Source of the DNA: CAKSQF01 sp051868045
GTDB taxonomy: Bacteria; Bacillota; Clostridia; Oscillospirales; CAG-272
Length of the DNA: 64,000 bases
Direction of reading: 5' to 3'
Assembly (NCBI GenBank): GCA_051868045.1
Contig: JBJDZN010000076.1
Location: 71,458-135,457 of the forward strand
In this document: positions 8,238-16,565 of the stretch, piece by piece
Position numbering within the stretch: the first letter of the stretch is position 1
Layout: the number at the start of each line of letters is the position of its first letter
Notes under the pieces: model-generated
What the model was told of the DNA's origin: nothing
Database searches by the model: none
What the model saw: the letters and a program-made list of their open reading frames with translations, nothing else
Program-made: the position numbers and the translations under genes

Positions 8238-10072
8238 TAAACGATGAAAAGAAAACGACAGAATCCCAAAGAAAAGGCTTTTCGCATGGTCAAAGGGATC
8301 TGATTATCGGACTCACCGTGGTTTTCGGTGTTCTCCTGCTGGCTTACCTCTTCATTATTCGTCCCCTTATGAAGGATGATACGGTGGATACAACCTCAAA
8401 TGTGGAGTTGATCTGGTCGGATGAGGTGGCTTACAGCAGTTCGTCCCTCCTGCTCTATCCGAATGTGACCAGAGATCAGATAAAGGAAATCGCCGTTCAC
8501 AATCCGAAGAATGATACCAATTATGTGGATTGGGGCTTCTACTATAACGAAACCGATAATGATGAACTGGGATTGGATGCCGATACTTTCTACCTGACCA
8601 ACTTTGAGTATGCCGCATTTGACGAAACTCAGCTGTCCTATTTCGTGACGGCAGCAGGTTTCGTGGCATGCTCCGCACGAGTTGAGGATCACTGCACCGA
8701 TTTTTCCAGATACGGTCTTGACTGCGATCTGAATGATCTTTCGGATAAAATCTACTACACCCTGATTCTGCGGAACGGAAGTCAGCAAACGGTTTTGATC
8801 GGGGATCGGACCCCTTCCGGAACCGGATATTATGTCCGCAGCCTGAACGAGTCCACCAATCTGCAGACCGGCGAGACCATGATTCGGGATTCGGTATATG
8901 TTCTGTCCGACATTTACTTCTCCAATACCATTCTGGCAACGCCCATGGCAATGGTAACGCCCTATTTGGGCTATCCCGCCAACAGTGCCGAGGCTCTTCA
9001 GGCATTTGCCTATTGGGTCAATGAGGAAAAGTATTATTACGTTCCCGAAGGCGAGACCGAACTGGCATGGAACGCCGCATTTGTTGCAGTTCCCGTCAGC
9101 ACCGATGTTACCGATCCTTTTTCGGTATTCTCCGGATTGGCGGTCTATTCCACAGTGACCCCCAAAGGCTACTATTCTTCCTCCGAAATGGCAAATCTCG
9201 GTGAAATGTTCACCGATTTTGAGGGAGACAGCGTTGTGGAACTGGGTATTCCCATGTCCGATGAGGAAGGCGAGTATATCGGATTCCCCATGGAAACGCT
9301 GGAAAAGTATTATCTGGACGATGAAAACGTTCAGTATCAGCTGCTCTATAAGGCAAACGGCATTGAAAATGTGATCCGATTCAGTAAATTGCAGGATGAC
9401 GGCACCTACTATGCCTATTCGCTGGTCTTCAATGTCATCTGTAAGATCAGTGCCTCCAATGTTGCCTTTCTGGAATGGGACGTGGACTCCTTCATTCTTG
9501 CGCATACCTTCTTCCTGGCAATCGACAACTGTCAGTCCTTCTCCGTCAGCGGCAGCTACTTTGACCTTGGCGTTGAGCAGCCCTATCGAGACGGGCTGAT
9601 GAACGTGGACTGCGTCTTCCGTATGGAGGGTTCGGGCAGTGCGTTGGTGGTAACCGAGCGGGCGACCGGTAAGAAGGTGGAGGTCTCCAACTTCCGGAAG
9701 CTGTACACCATTATGCTTCAGCTTGACATCCGCAAGGAAATGGAAGAGGACGAAATCGAAGCGGCGATGCAGCAGGATCCCATGGCGACAGTCACCGTTG
9801 TAACCCGTGAGACTTACACCTACAAAACCGATGATGCCGGCAATAAGACCGACGAAATTGCCGGAATCCGACCCAGTGTTACCCGAATCTTCCGTTTCTA
9901 TGAAGTGACCGGCGGCAGATGTCTGATCACCATTGAAGATATTGACGAGACGGGCAAATCGCTGGGCGAAAACGGCAGTTTCTACGGTATGACCGCTACG
10001 GTACAGAAGCTGCTGGCTTCAACGCTGGATCTGATGAATGATGTCTATATCGACACCTCAATCCGCGGTTGA
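8234..10072 (+). CDS. DUF4340-like membrane-anchored protein of the Gld-type ABC operon
   Basis: A 612-residue protein with a single N-terminal transmembrane helix (about residues 24-45, ending FIIRPLM) and a long extracytoplasmic part rich in beta-type segments. DUF4340 proteins typically follow GldG-like genes in such operons, and position as well as architecture fit. The start, TTG at 8234, overlaps the previous stop and follows AAGGAGGAGACAC. The function within the transporter is unknown. Confidence 0.7.
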   Translation: MINDEKKTTESQRKGFSHGQRDLIIGLTVVFGVLLLAYLFIIRPLMKDDTVDTTSNVELIWSDEVAYSSSSLLLYPNVTRDQIKEIAVHNPKNDTNYVDWGFYYNETDNDELGLDADTFYLTNFEYAAFDETQLSYFVTAAGFVACSARVEDHCTDFSRYGLDCDLNDLSDKIYYTLILRNGSQQTVLIGDRTPSGTGYYVRSLNESTNLQTGETMIRDSVYVLSDIYFSNTILATPMAMVTPYLGYPANSAEALQAFAYWVNEEKYYYVPEGETELAWNAAFVAVPVSTDVTDPFSVFSGLAVYSTVTPKGYYSSSEMANLGEMFTDFEGDSVVELGIPMSDEEGEYIGFPMETLEKYYLDDENVQYQLLYKANGIENVIRFSKLQDDGTYYAYSLVFNVICKISASNVAFLEWDVDSFILAHTFFLAIDNCQSFSVSGSYFDLGVEQPYRDGLMNVDCVFRMEGSGSALVVTERATGKKVEVSNFRKLYTIMLQLDIRKEMEEDEIEAAMQQDPMATVTVVTRETYTYKTDDAGNKTDEIAGIRPSVTRIFRFYEVTGGRCLITIEDIDETGKSLGENGSFYGMTATVQKLLASTLDLMNDVYIDTSIRG

Positions 10073-10130
10073 TTTTGCCGGAGGTTTTTTTCGGGAAAAC
10101 GGAAAAATGTGAAGGGGTTGTTCTGAGGCT

Positions 10131-11105
10131 ATGACCAATATGCTGAAAAAAACGGCGGCTGTTTTGCTGGCGATCTTCATGTTGTTGACCGGCATGACCG
10201 GATGCTCCTCTCCGAAGGTTCTGCGGCTGGGGGATTTTGAAGTTTCCTACGATATGCTCCGCTACTTTTCCTGTAACTATATGAAGGAAGCCGGGCATAC
10301 TCAAGAGGAGTACGAGAACTCTCCCGAACTGCAAAAGGAGCTGGAGGATCAGGTTTACGGAACGCTGAAGGAGCTTGCCGCATACAGTCAGCTTGCTGAA
10401 CAGTATAAAATTGAGCTGACAAGTGCTGAGAAGAATCAGATTGAGAAGGAACTCACCGATCTGCGGGCGAATTACGCTTCCGACGAGGAATACGAGCAGG
10501 CACTGGAAGAACAGTACCTGACCGAGGATGTCTATCGTCAGATTCAGGAAATTTACGCCGTCTGTGATCGTTTGTACGAATGCCTCCTGGGTCTTCAGGA
10601 AATCGACGATGACACCATCCGGAAGGATATTGACAGTGGAAACTGGTTTGCGGCGGAATATCTGTGTGTGGTATATACGAGTGACGATGAAGATGCCAAG
10701 CGACTGGAACTGATGGAGGAGATCCTGAGTCGTGCAAAAGCCGGGGAGAGCCTTTCGGCACTGGCAGATGAATATCGGTTGATTTACGGCTTGGGTGAGG
10801 TGACCTACGACAATCTGGAGGCATTTACCTATTATTCGGTGGATGTCAGCCAGCAGTTGGAGGATACCGTGACCGCGCTTGAGATCGGCGAGTACAGCGA
10901 GGTTTGCCGGATTTCGAATAGCGGATTTTTCATCGCTCACCGTCTGCCGCTGGAGCAGGAATATATCGAGGACAATTTTGACTCGGTTTTCTGGACCGGT
11001 TACCAGACAAGAGAGTTTTTCCGGACCATTGAACAGTTCAAAGAGGGTCTGGAAGTCGATTACAAGAGCAAATATGAGGATCTCAAGCTCTGGATGCTTG
11101 AATAG
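10131..11105 (+). CDS. SurA/PrsA-like (parvulin-type) foldase lipoprotein
   Basis: A 324-residue lipoprotein with a lipobox ending TGMTGC (Cys 25). Residues about 40-165 are helical like a SurA_N/PrsA chaperone region. Residues about 180-275 fit a weak parvulin domain, with AEYLCVVY, a helix containing AKAGESLSALADEY, and a GEYSEVCR strand. The predicted role is folding of exported proteins at the outer face of the membrane. It may belong to the preceding operon, 58 bases away, and a strong terminator follows it. The parvulin assignment is inference from pattern; some of the usual active-site histidines are not evident. Confidence 0.62.
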   Translation: MTNMLKKTAAVLLAIFMLLTGMTGCSSPKVLRLGDFEVSYDMLRYFSCNYMKEAGHTQEEYENSPELQKELEDQVYGTLKELAAYSQLAEQYKIELTSAEKNQIEKELTDLRANYASDEEYEQALEEQYLTEDVYRQIQEIYAVCDRLYECLLGLQEIDDDTIRKDIDSGNWFAAEYLCVVYTSDDEDAKRLELMEEILSRAKAGESLSALADEYRLIYGLGEVTYDNLEAFTYYSVDVSQQLEDTVTALEIGEYSEVCRISNSGFFIAHRLPLEQEYIEDNFDSVFWTGYQTREFFRTIEQFKEGLEVDYKSKYEDLKLWMLE

Positions 11106-11112
11106 ATTTCAG

Positions 11113-11151
11113 GCGGGCTTGCGCAAAAGATAGGCGCAAGCCCGCTTTTTT
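11113..11151 (+). terminator. Intrinsic terminator after the foldase lipoprotein
   Basis: A perfect 12-base-pair stem (GCGGGCTTGCGC at 11113-11124 with GCGCAAGCCCGC at 11134-11145) is followed directly by six T residues. Confidence 0.95.
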
Positions 11152-11196
11152 GAATGATTTTCATTGAAAACCCAATAAAATCAAATGAAAAAAGAC

Positions 11197-11225
11197 TTGC
11201 ATTCTTTTTCAAACTGTGCTATAAT
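11197..11225 (+). promoter_or_regulatory. Promoter of the ACT/UPF0210 operon
   Basis: TTGCAT (11197-11202) and TATAAT (11220-11225) are spaced by 17 bases, 38 bases before the ACT-domain gene. Confidence 0.8.
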
Positions 11226-11263
11226 AACCAAAGCTTATTCCATATCAAAGGAGATACATCAAG

Positions 11264-11533
11264 ATGAAAGCAGTGATTACAGTTACAGGTACCGACGGAG
11301 TCGGCATCGTTGCCAAGGTTTCCGCTCTGTGTGCAGAATACGGAGCCAATATTGTGGATATTTCCCAGAGCGTTCTGCGGGAGTATTTTGCTATGATCAT
11401 GATCGTGGATATTGAGAATCTGAACATTCCGTTTACCGAGTTTGTGGATCTGGCGAAGACCTACGGCGAGAAGAACGGTCTGCAAATCTCGGCAATGCAC
11501 GAAGATATTTTCAATACCATGCACCACATCTGA
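11264..11533 (+). CDS. UPF0237 family ACT-domain protein
   Basis: An 89-residue protein made of a single ACT domain; the N-terminus (VTVTGTDGVGIVAKV) is the typical small-molecule-binding beta-alpha-beta start, as in GcvR-like proteins. It starts at an ATG after AAAGGAGATACATCAAG. UPF0237 proteins usually sit next to a UPF0210 gene, as here (16 bases downstream), and probably act as its regulatory partner. The ligand is unknown. Confidence 0.88.
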   Translation: MKAVITVTGTDGVGIVAKVSALCAEYGANIVDISQSVLREYFAMIMIVDIENLNIPFTEFVDLAKTYGEKNGLQISAMHEDIFNTMHHI

Positions 11534-11549
11534 TCCGGAGGGAACGACA

Positions 11550-12914
11550 ATGCAAATGATCAGTCAGAACGATATTCTGGAAACCATCAATATGATTCAT
11601 TCGGAAAACCTGGATATCAGAACCATTACCATGGGCATTTCGCTCTATGACTGCGTTTCCGATGACGTAAACCGCCTGTGTGACAATATCTACGATAAAA
11701 TCACCTCAAGGGCAGGAAATCTGGTGAAAACCGGTGATGAAATCGAAAAAAAGTACGGCATTCCGATTATCAATAAGCGGGTGTCCCTGACTCCCATCAG
11801 CCTGATCGGCGGAAAATGCAACAGCGACGGATATGTGAAGATCGCCAAGACCCTTGACCGTGCCGCAAAGGAACTGGGCATTAACTTCATCGGCGGTTAT
11901 ACCGCACTGGTTCAGAAGGGGATGTCCTACAATGCTTCCGCACTGCTGGACAGTATTCCCCAGGCACTGACCGAGACCGATTACCTCTGCTCGTCGGTGA
12001 ACGTCGCTTCCACCAAGGCGGGAATCAATATGGACGCCATCCTTCGCTGCGGAAATATCATCAAAACCGCCGCTAAGATGACCGCAGATCGGGATTCCAT
12101 CGCCTGCGCCAAATTTGTGGTCTTTGCCAATGCCCCAGAGGATAACCCCTTCATGGCAGGTGCCTTCAACGGCATGGGCGAACCTGAGACCGTCATCAAT
12201 GTGGGCGTGTCGGGACCCGGCGTAGTGGCATCGGCAATCCGCAGAGCAGGGGACTGCGATCTGTCCGAGCTGGCGGAAACCGTCAAGCGGACGGCGTTCA
12301 AGATCACCCGTGTGGGACAGTTGGTAGCAAGAGAGGCAGCCGACCGTCTGGGCGTTCCCTTCGGCATTATCGACCTGTCCCTGGCTCCCACTCCTGCCAT
12401 CGGCGACAGCGTGGCGCAGGTGCTGGAGGAAATGGGACTGGAAAAGTGCGGCGGATGGGGAACCACCGCCTGCCTGGCACTGCTGAACGATGCCGTCAAG
12501 AAGGGCGGCGTCATGGCATCCTCCCATGTGGGCGGACTGTCGGGTGCCTTCATCCCCGTGTCCGAAGATGCCGGCATGATTTCTGCGGCAAAGTGCGGCG
12601 CACTGACCCTGAATAAGCTGGAATCCATGACGGCGGTCTGCTCGGTGGGATTGGATATGATTGCCATCCCCGGCGACACCACAACCGAGGTGATCTGCGG
12701 CATTATCGCCGACGAGATCTCCATCGGTGTTGCCAATACCAAGACCACGGCGGTCCGTGTGATCCCCGCCATCGGCAGGCACGTCGGCGAGAGCGTTCAC
12801 TTCGGCGGACTGCTGGGCGAGGCTCCCATTATGGAGGTTGCTCCCTACAGTCCCGCCCGGTTCATCCATCGGGGCGGACGCATCCCCGCACCCATTCATT
12901 CGCTGAAAAACTGA
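11550..12914 (+). CDS. UPF0210 (DUF711) family protein
   Basis: A 454-residue protein that matches the UPF0210/PFL family in length and content; DUF711 members have a structure related to glycyl radical enzymes, but the function is unknown. The open frame extends upstream into the ACT gene, but the ATG at 11550 follows CCGGAGGGAACGACA and matches the usual start (MQMISQNDILETI). It is co-transcribed with the ACT-domain gene and ends at a strong hairpin. Confidence 0.9.
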   Translation: MQMISQNDILETINMIHSENLDIRTITMGISLYDCVSDDVNRLCDNIYDKITSRAGNLVKTGDEIEKKYGIPIINKRVSLTPISLIGGKCNSDGYVKIAKTLDRAAKELGINFIGGYTALVQKGMSYNASALLDSIPQALTETDYLCSSVNVASTKAGINMDAILRCGNIIKTAAKMTADRDSIACAKFVVFANAPEDNPFMAGAFNGMGEPETVINVGVSGPGVVASAIRRAGDCDLSELAETVKRTAFKITRVGQLVAREAADRLGVPFGIIDLSLAPTPAIGDSVAQVLEEMGLEKCGGWGTTACLALLNDAVKKGGVMASSHVGGLSGAFIPVSEDAGMISAAKCGALTLNKLESMTAVCSVGLDMIAIPGDTTTEVICGIIADEISIGVANTKTTAVRVIPAIGRHVGESVHFGGLLGEAPIMEVAPYSPARFIHRGGRIPAPIHSLKN

Positions 12915-12936
12915 ACAGGCGCATCAATACATCAAA

Positions 12937-12974
12937 AACCGATAGCCCCTGAATCCAGAGGCTATCGGTTTTTT
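12937..12974. terminator. Hairpin terminator between UPF0210 and araC-like genes
   Basis: An 11-base-pair stem (12937-12947 with 12960-12970) with T residues to 12974 on the plus strand. It lies between two convergent genes, and the A-run on its left would give T residues for minus-strand transcripts, so it may work in both directions. Confidence 0.9.
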
Positions 12975-13010
12975 CTGTTGATTGGTTTATACTTTGACGA
13001 AGGTACCGCC

Positions 13011-13901
13011 TTATTGTTGCTGCACTATCGGTTCACTGACCGTCCTGCCCTTTTCGGAGGCGTTCAGAATCTTCCTCATATCCACCGGGCTGTAACCGTA
13101 GTATTTGCGGAAGCAGTCGGAGAAATAGGATGCTGTACCGAATCCTGAGGCAAAGGCGACCTCTTCCACCGAAAACCGGTCGGATTTCAGCAGATTGTGG
13201 GCATAGGACAGTCTTGTCTGCATCAGATAGGTGTTGAAGGATACCCCCATCTGCTCGGTAAAGCGCGCACCCAGATAGTTGGGCGTGATCGGGATGGTTG
13301 CGGCAACGCCCTGGAGGGTCAGCTTGTTCTTGAAGTTGTACTTGATATAGGAGACCGCCTGCATGACAATACTTGAAACGTTGTTGTCCACGTTCTCATG
13401 GTTCTCGATTTTCTGCATGTAGAGAATGACGATGAATTCCAGTAGATCGGCAATCGCCCGATCTCTCAGGGGACAGGCTTCGCTGTCGGCATCGTATAAT
13501 TCCTTCAGCTTGTGGAACAGCGGTTCGATGAAGGCAATTTCTGCCTGGGTAAAACGGATAGCCGGCCACTGATCGTTGGAGTAGATCTTGTCGTAGGCCT
13601 CCTTGGTGAGAATCAGGTCATTAAAGGCGATGTTGTAAATCACCATGTTGGAAGTTGCGGACAGATGATGAAAATCGGCGGGAGTGACCATGTAACAGCT
13701 CCCCGCCTCCAGATGATAATCCATGCCGTTTACCTGATATTCACCGGTTCCCGAAGCGAAATATTCCAGTTCGAAATAGTCATGCCAATGATGCCATGTT
13801 TGGGTATTGTATTCCTTGAATATGACCTCAATATTGTTCTTTTCAAACCTTCTGTCCGAGCGCACCAGTCTCGGGAAATCATTTTTGCTGTGGATTGCCA
13901 C
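13011..13901 (-). CDS. AraC family transcriptional regulator
   Basis: A 296-residue regulator. Residues about 25-120 form a cupin-like sensor (HHWHDYFELEYF and a GSCYMVTPADFHH segment), as in sugar-responsive AraC proteins. Residues about 190-285 contain two helix-turn-helix motifs, with VEEVAFASGFGTASYFSDC and the FRKYYGYSP end. The start is GTG at 13901, 5 to 8 bases after AGAAAGAGG. No obvious target gene lies next to it; the aldose epimerase 1.4 kb away is a possible but unproven one. Confidence 0.88.
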   Translation of the reverse strand: MAIHSKNDFPRLVRSDRRFEKNNIEVIFKEYNTQTWHHWHDYFELEYFASGTGEYQVNGMDYHLEAGSCYMVTPADFHHLSATSNMVIYNIAFNDLILTKEAYDKIYSNDQWPAIRFTQAEIAFIEPLFHKLKELYDADSEACPLRDRAIADLLEFIVILYMQKIENHENVDNNVSSIVMQAVSYIKYNFKNKLTLQGVAATIPITPNYLGARFTEQMGVSFNTYLMQTRLSYAHNLLKSDRFSVEEVAFASGFGTASYFSDCFRKYYGYSPVDMRKILNASEKGRTVSEPIVQQQ

Positions 13902-13951
13902 TTTACGAACCTCTTTCTACACACCTTATTTTTTTGAAAATCACACAAAAT

Positions 13952-13980
13952 ATTATAGTCCTTTTTCTGCCGTTTGTCAA
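13952..13980 (-). promoter_or_regulatory. Promoter of the araC-like gene
   Basis: On the minus strand, TTGACA (13975-13980) and TATAAT (13952-13957) are separated by 17 bases. The remaining bases up to 14119 are AT-rich and show no further gene. Confidence 0.88.
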
Positions 13981-14119
13981 TACAAAAATCAACGATGATC
14001 GCCATAAAATCAACGAATCTTCTGTTTTCTACACTAAACTTACTGTCATAAATTTAAAAAATCAATGATCACTGTGCTTCTGAATATAAAAAATTGTGAA
14101 TCTGAAGTGCGAAGGACGT

Positions 14120-15088
14120 TTATTTTCTGCCTTGTTCCAGCAAGGCGGGAATATCAATGGGCAAAACGGCGGTTCCGGGGTAGTAGGCGGCGATGATGTC
14201 CTCAAATTCCGCTCCCTCTTCTGCCATTTTGATGGCACCGCTTCGACTCATGCCCACGCCGTTTCCTTCGCCGCGGATGGTAAATCGGTAGGTTGAGACG
14301 CTTTTCTCAATGGTGAAATCGGTGGACGGGAGGAAAAGAGCGGAGGCGAAGACCCAGCCCTCCACAACCTGATCGCCGATCTGCACCTTATCGACCCTTC
14401 CTGCCGCCGTTCGGGACAGAATCTCGGGAATTCCGTCCTTTATTCCGAAATTCGAAAGCAGAAGTGCCGAAACCACCTCTTCGGACAGGGTGACCTCGTA
14501 GCATTCGATTTCCTCGTAGGTCCGGACTGAGCAGAGATAGGGAATGTCGGTATGCCCCACGTTTTTGGCGTCCTCGGTCAAAAGATAGGATCGGTCGTGC
14601 ATCAGCGTCAGGGCAAGCTCGCCCTCATAACAGACGCCGAATCCCAGCACCGTCGAGACCGCCTCATGAATTTTCGAATATAACGGTTCGCAGACGGTCT
14701 CCCCGTAGCACTCGACAGCCTCAGATTTCGGAAGATAACCGGATCCGTGATCGGGGTCATCGCAGAAGTCAACAGCCAGTTCTTGGGCGTGTTCGCATCT
14801 GCCGCACAGGGAAAGGAGCTTGCTTTCGGTGGCGATTGAAAAGGCAAGCAGGGCTTGCTCGGGGTAGTCGGTTTCAAAATCCAGATCGGCGGCAAGACAG
14901 CCCTCCAGATAATCCGCAAATGCCAGTTCCTCGATCTGCCCGCTTTCCTGTCGGTACAGTCTGATCGTATCGGTCTGCTCTCCGTTTTTGGGTCTCAGGG
15001 ACAGAATCAGGGCGGGCAGGGCGGACATCAGCAGAATGCAGAGAATCAGGACAGGGGTCAACAGGCGTTTGTTTGTCGTCATACGCAT
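14120..15088 (-). CDS. Divergent SpoIID/LytB-domain protein
   Basis: A 322-residue protein with an N-terminal membrane anchor (about residues 8-28) and a SpoIID-type domain. SpoIID is the lytic transglycosylase of the engulfment machinery. The family's opening motif is recognisable (YLEGCLAADLD, then YPEQALLAFSIATES), as is the closing GVGMSRSGA with YYPGT. Three conserved features differ: the catalytic-type Glu of the GVVAAEM motif is Asp, the ARTY segment reads ATES, and the second metal-site Cys of CDxxxHC is Gly (CDDPDHG). ATG at 15088 follows AGAAAGG; an extended upstream frame lacks a ribosome binding site. It could be a SpoIID paralogue with altered or lost activity. Confidence 0.75.
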   Translation of the reverse strand: MRMTTNKRLLTPVLILCILLMSALPALILSLRPKNGEQTDTIRLYRQESGQIEELAFADYLEGCLAADLDFETDYPEQALLAFSIATESKLLSLCGRCEHAQELAVDFCDDPDHGSGYLPKSEAVECYGETVCEPLYSKIHEAVSTVLGFGVCYEGELALTLMHDRSYLLTEDAKNVGHTDIPYLCSVRTYEEIECYEVTLSEEVVSALLLSNFGIKDGIPEILSRTAAGRVDKVQIGDQVVEGWVFASALFLPSTDFTIEKSVSTYRFTIRGEGNGVGMSRSGAIKMAEEGAEFEDIIAAYYPGTAVLPIDIPALLEQGRK

Positions 15089-15221
15089 CGCACCTTTCTG
15101 TGGGTAGTATTGACCGATTTGGAACACTTTCATGCAAGTATATGAAAATCCCCCGCAGATCATGCGGTGGATTCCGACGTGAAAACTTTGGGAGAATTCT
15201 TCAAAAAATCAACAAATCCGA

Positions 15222-15250
15222 TTGACAAATTCCCTCGAATGCTTTATAAT
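15222..15250 (+). promoter_or_regulatory. Promoter of the aldose epimerase gene
   Basis: TTGACA (15222-15227) and TATAAT (15245-15250) lie 17 bases apart, 82 bases before the start codon. This also argues against starting the gene at upstream in-frame codons. Confidence 0.92.
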
Positions 15251-15331
15251 AGACTCAACGCATGGGAAACTTGCAAAAATAAAACGAAAACAAAATCAGA
15301 TATGCCGCAAAATGCGGAAGCGGAGGTTTTT

Positions 15332-16375
15332 ATGAGTATTGAAAAAAGCGTGTTCGGAACATTGGAAGGCAGGGATGTTTATGCCTATACCCTGACGGTG
15401 GGGGATCTGGCAGTCACCCTTTCGGAGTATGGCGCAAGAGTGGCGAAGGTGATCTTTGCCGGCACTTCGGTGGTCTGCGGATTTGACGGTCTGGAGGGAC
15501 ATCTTGCCGACGGCGATTATCACGGTTCGGTTGTAGGACGGTACGCAAACCGGATCTCCGACGGTAAATTTACCCTGAACGGGAAGGAGTACACCCTTGC
15601 CTGCAACGAGGTTGCCAGAGGCGAACATCTCCACGGCGGAAACGTGGGCTTTTCCTCTAAGGTATGGGACGTGGTGGAGACGGCTTCGGATGAGAAGTCC
15701 GCTTCCATACGATTCCGTCTGACCTCTCCTGACGGTGAGGAAGGCTATCCCGGAAATCTTACCGTTTATGTGACCTATACCGTGGCTGACGATGCCATCA
15801 CCATCGACTATCTGGCAGAAACCGATGCCGATACCATCCTGAATCTGACCAATCACAGCTATTTCAGCCTGTCTGGCGTAGGCAACACCATTCTGGATCA
15901 TAAGCTGACCCTGAACTGCGGCAAGTACGTTCCCGTAAACGAGCGTCTGATTCCCCTTGGCGAGCTGGCGGATGTGACCGGTACCCCCTTTGACTTCCGT
16001 GAAGGCAAGACCATCGGACAGGACATCGGAGCCAATGATGAGCAGTTGAAGATTGCCGGCGGCTACGATCACTGCTTTGTCAGAGGAAACGGTGAGAATA
16101 CCGAAACTCCCCGGTGGATTGGAACGATTTCCTCTCCCGTTACCGGAATTACCATGGAAATTCTGACCACCGAGGGCGGCATTCAGATGTATACGGGCAA
16201 TTACATGACAGCCCCCAATCCCTTCTTCGGCACGATTCCCCAGAAACAGAATCAGGCAGTGGCACTGGAGTGCAATCGGATGCCCGATTCCCCCAATCAG
16301 AAGAATTTCCCCTCTCCCGTCATCCGGGCAGGTCAGAAATATACTCAGACCACCGTGTATAAATTTTCGAAATAA
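15332..16375 (+). CDS. galM: Aldose 1-epimerase (galactose mutarotase)
   Basis: A 347-residue enzyme that interconverts alpha and beta anomers of aldoses such as galactose. The catalytic His is in NHSYFSL (about residue 172) and the catalytic Glu in ALECNRMPDSPN (about 312); the substrate-binding DHCF segment is also present. The ATG at 15332 follows CGGAGGTTTT, whereas the open frame extends upstream through the promoter. It stands alone as a monocistronic gene with its own promoter, without other Leloir-pathway genes in the window. Confidence 0.93.
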   Translation: MSIEKSVFGTLEGRDVYAYTLTVGDLAVTLSEYGARVAKVIFAGTSVVCGFDGLEGHLADGDYHGSVVGRYANRISDGKFTLNGKEYTLACNEVARGEHLHGGNVGFSSKVWDVVETASDEKSASIRFRLTSPDGEEGYPGNLTVYVTYTVADDAITIDYLAETDADTILNLTNHSYFSLSGVGNTILDHKLTLNCGKYVPVNERLIPLGELADVTGTPFDFREGKTIGQDIGANDEQLKIAGGYDHCFVRGNGENTETPRWIGTISSPVTGITMEILTTEGGIQMYTGNYMTAPNPFFGTIPQKQNQAVALECNRMPDSPNQKNFPSPVIRAGQKYTQTTVYKFSK

Positions 16376-16391
16376 ATCGAAATGCTTTCAG

Positions 16392-16426
16392 GTCAGCCTC
16401 AGATGTTCGCATTGGGGCTGACTTTT
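16392..16426 (+). terminator. Probable terminator after galM
   Basis: GTCAGCC (16392-16398) pairs with GGCTGAC (16416-16422) and is followed by four T residues. It is a modest stem with a 17-base loop. Confidence 0.55.
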
Positions 16427-16500
16427 GCATTCAGAAGGCGATCTGCATAAAGTTCCCTCTGTCGGAAATCTTTTATGGATTCAGACAGATTTTCGTTTTT

Positions 16501-16533
16501 CTTCATATAACCTTCACAAAGCCCGTATATAAT
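16501..16533 (+). promoter_or_regulatory. htrA promoter with direct repeats in place of a -35 box
   Basis: A TATAAT box at 16528-16533 has no -35 consensus at the right distance. Instead two heptamers, CTTCATA (16501-16507) and CTTCACA (16512-16518), repeat with an 11-base period and end 9 bases before the -10. This is the layout of promoters activated by OmpR/PhoB-family regulators, and such a regulator is encoded two genes on. The segment ATAACCTTCAC (16507-16517) recurs exactly at 57377-57387. Confidence 0.55.
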
Positions 16534-16565
16534 AGGGTTATCAAGAAAATGAGGAGGAATAAACC

